From Leptospira sp. WS39.C2 (GTDB lineage Bacteria; Spirochaetota; Leptospiria; Leptospirales; Leptospiraceae): a stretch of 64,000 nucleotides of DNA. The stretch covers positions 1,513,001 through 1,577,000 of the forward strand of contig NZ_CP162142.1 of NCBI RefSeq assembly GCF_040833965.1, read 5' to 3'. Each line of letters begins with the position of its first letter. Within the stretch, counting starts at the first letter, position 1. The position numbers and the translations under genes are program-made. Shown one piece after another: positions 62,595 to 64,000 of this stretch. The notes under the pieces are model-generated. The model saw only the letters and a program-made list of their open reading frames with translations, had not been told where the DNA came from and ran no database searches.

Positions 62595-64000
62595 TTTTTA
62601 TCTTTGTAGGAGCCGCTGTGATTTTGCTTGGGTTTCTTCTGACCTTTATCATTGGACAAAGGCGGGATAGTTATGCCAAAGCCATGAGCCTTGCGACTTT
62701 AGGGAATTTTCTAGATGCAAGGGCACTTGTCAGGGAAAAGTTAGAAGAAGACCACCAAAACCCTTATGGTCACTATGTGATGGCAAAAATTTATGCCATG
62801 GAGAATGACCCACTCAACGAAGCCAAACACCTCGAAATCATCAAAAAAAACAATCGATACACCAAAGAAATTGATCCTGTGACGGTTTCAAACCGGATTG
62901 CCGAGATTTATTATAACAAAGATTTTTTTGAAGAGGCATTTTTCCATTATCTAGACACATTACAAGTGGATAGATCAAACCCCATTGCTTGTATCCGTTT
63001 GGGATTTATGGCTCTTGGACAAAAAGAATTCAAGATAGCGGACCATTTTTTCGCAAGGATCCCTGAAGAAAAAATCAATCTCACTTCCTATTATATCGCA
63101 AAAGGTGTGATCTCCGGTGTCACTGGGGGTGGAAAAGAAAGGGAATATTTTGAAAAAGCATATAAAATTGAGAAAACACCAGTCTCAGGATTTTTATACG
63201 CACTTTCCTTATCACGAGAAAACAAACACAAAGATGCTGTCAAAACTGCTATAACCATCAGCGAACAAATAGAAGACGAATTTGTCCGTTTCACTTTATT
63301 CCAATTCCTAATGACAGAAGCCATCCTCATGCAAAATTTCCCAGAAGCATTGAAATATGGTCGTCTCTGTTTGGAAATGGCAAAACTCAATGCTTGGCAA
63401 AGCGAAATCACTGAATGTAGCATCCATTTTGCGATGATCACAACGTATATGGGTCGGTTTGAAGAAGGTGCTGAGTATTTAATTGAAGCGGAAGCCGAAC
63501 GATTGGATGACCCAGATGTCATTGCCCTTGCCAATTTAAAATATCGATTGGAACGGGGGACAGGGACTGTCGAATCCTTAACTCATGAATATGATTTAAC
63601 ACGTGAATTGAATTTATTATCAGTGAATTTGTTTCCTAACTCACGTTATTTCGAATTGAGTGGGATGCGTTCTTCCAAACCTTTTAATATCAAAGGTATG
63701 GTGGATGATAGTGGAAAAAAACTAACTTCCAAATTGGATATGTTAGGCCTCGATAAATTTGAAAAATTCATCAGTTTACCAGGAACCAATTTTAAAAACC
63801 AAGCCACACGAATGGTGATGAATCTTGGTTATCGTGTAACCAAAGAAATTTCAAATCCAGAAGCCGATGGTGTGAATTTACTTGCTTCTTCCAAGGAAGA
63901 TGTCAACAAACGGGCTTTATTCCGAGTTCGTAAATGGAAGGATGCTAAAGTATCCGATGTATTTTTACGTGAAATGACAAACCAAATGGAAGATATGGGT
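62588..64000 (+). CDS. TPR membrane protein with degenerate Mrr-like domain (3' end beyond window)
   Basis: The frame is open from TTG 62588 to the right edge (471 codons). One N-terminal TM segment ([20 protein letters not shown]) is followed by Leu/Ala-rich helical repeats of TPR type (residues 30-345: ARALVREKLEEDHQNPYGHY, EFKIADHFFARI, FPEALKYGRLCLEM). From about residue 390 it reads DKFEKFISLPGTNFKNQATR, then NLGYRVTKEISNPEADGVNL and KRALFRVRKWKDAKVSD. This resembles Mrr-type restriction endonucleases. GVN replaces the usual GVD/GID, and RVRK replaces Q-x-K. So the domain may be inactive. A GGAAG tract precedes TTG 62588. Confidence 0.7.
   Translation, partial: MAFFIFVGAAVILLGFLLTFIIGQRRDSYAKAMSLATLGNFLDARALVREKLEEDHQNPYGHYVMAKIYAMENDPLNEAKHLEIIKKNNRYTKEIDPVTVSNRIAEIYYNKDFFEEAFFHYLDTLQVDRSNPIACIRLGFMALGQKEFKIADHFFARIPEEKINLTSYYIAKGVISGVTGGGKEREYFEKAYKIEKTPVSGFLYALSLSRENKHKDAVKTAITISEQIEDEFVRFTLFQFLMTEAILMQNFPEALKYGRLCLEMAKLNAWQSEITECSIHFAMITTYMGRFEEGAEYLIEAEAERLDDPDVIALANLKYRLERGTGTVESLTHEYDLTRELNLLSVNLFPNSRYFELSGMRSSKPFNIKGMVDDSGKKLTSKLDMLGLDKFEKFISLPGTNFKNQATRMVMNLGYRVTKEISNPEADGVNLLASSKEDVNKRALFRVRKWKDAKVSDVFLREMTNQMEDMG

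Overview
The window looks like chromosomal DNA of a spirochaete of the genus Leptospira, most likely a free-living (saprophytic) lineage. Reasons: AT-rich DNA; many secreted proteins with a short N-terminal hydrophobic segment ending in a loose lipobox before Cys (spirochaetal lipoproteins); TTG and GTG starts; a DUF1574-type protein, a family I know mainly from Leptospira; a TatT/TatP-type TRAP operon as in Treponema; flagellar fliS; and many sensor kinases and second-messenger proteins. The species cannot be fixed from sequence alone. No rRNA, IS element, integrase, phage gene or CRISPR array was seen. Two tRNAs are present: Leu(TAG) and Phe(GAA).

Layout. 1-5.1 kb: partial zinc phospholipase C-domain gene, a lysA-like PLP decarboxylase overlapping an ispD-like cytidylyltransferase, then a minus-strand second-messenger group (tandem PilZ membrane protein and two cyclic-nucleotide-binding proteins). 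5.1-10.1 kb: tRNA-Leu followed by a visibly more AT-rich accessory stretch (GT87-like membrane glycosyltransferase, small lipoproteins, AraC regulator, VOC-domain lipoprotein). 10.2-19.5 kb: FG-GAP propeller lipoprotein, YidB-like protein, SH3b lipoprotein, GT-C-like membrane protein with VanW, DUF2452, TPM lipoprotein, SPOR protein, coaE, alpha/beta hydrolase lipoprotein. 19.5-23.3 kb: tRNA-Phe and a divergent MocR regulator/aminotransferase pair with a clear palindromic operator. 23.3-31.9 kb: 7TM-SpoIIE phosphatase, unusual radical SAM protein, FecR-domain lipoprotein, lipA, pseudouridine synthase, DUF1574 protein, HPP membrane protein. 31.9-37.7 kb: transaldolase, a purN-purH operon with two downstream genes, and fliS - coiled-coil - J-domain genes. 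37.8-41.8 kb: a TRAP transporter operon, tatT-dctP-dctQ-dctM. 41.9-46.5 kb: lipoprotein, DedA, dgt, GST, phosphorylase-like protein, argC. 46.6-51.5 kb: a signalling locus of histidine kinase, CxxCH haem-type lipoprotein and hybrid PAS histidine kinase. 51.5-56.6 kb: porin-like barrel, then an operon of an S41-family protein and two ankyrin lipoproteins. 56.8-64 kb: YbjN-like secreted protein, VOC protein, Blc lipocalin, flippase-like membrane protein, HIT, ROK kinase, a two-gene ABC system, and a partial TPR protein with an Mrr-like C-terminal domain.

The strongest leads are these. (1) The S41-family lipoprotein has both catalytic positions replaced (Ser to Ala, Lys to Gln), seems to lack the PDZ domain, and is co-transcribed with two ankyrin-repeat lipoproteins. 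(2) The TPR protein at the right edge ends in an Mrr-like domain whose catalytic residues look replaced. (3) A CxxCH lipoprotein lies between two histidine kinases. (4) A radical SAM protein has a CX8CX2C cluster motif. (5) The coaE GTG start codon is buried in a perfect 9-bp hairpin. (6) A 13-bp-arm palindrome lies between mocR and its aminotransferase. All calls come from reading the sequence; no database search was run.
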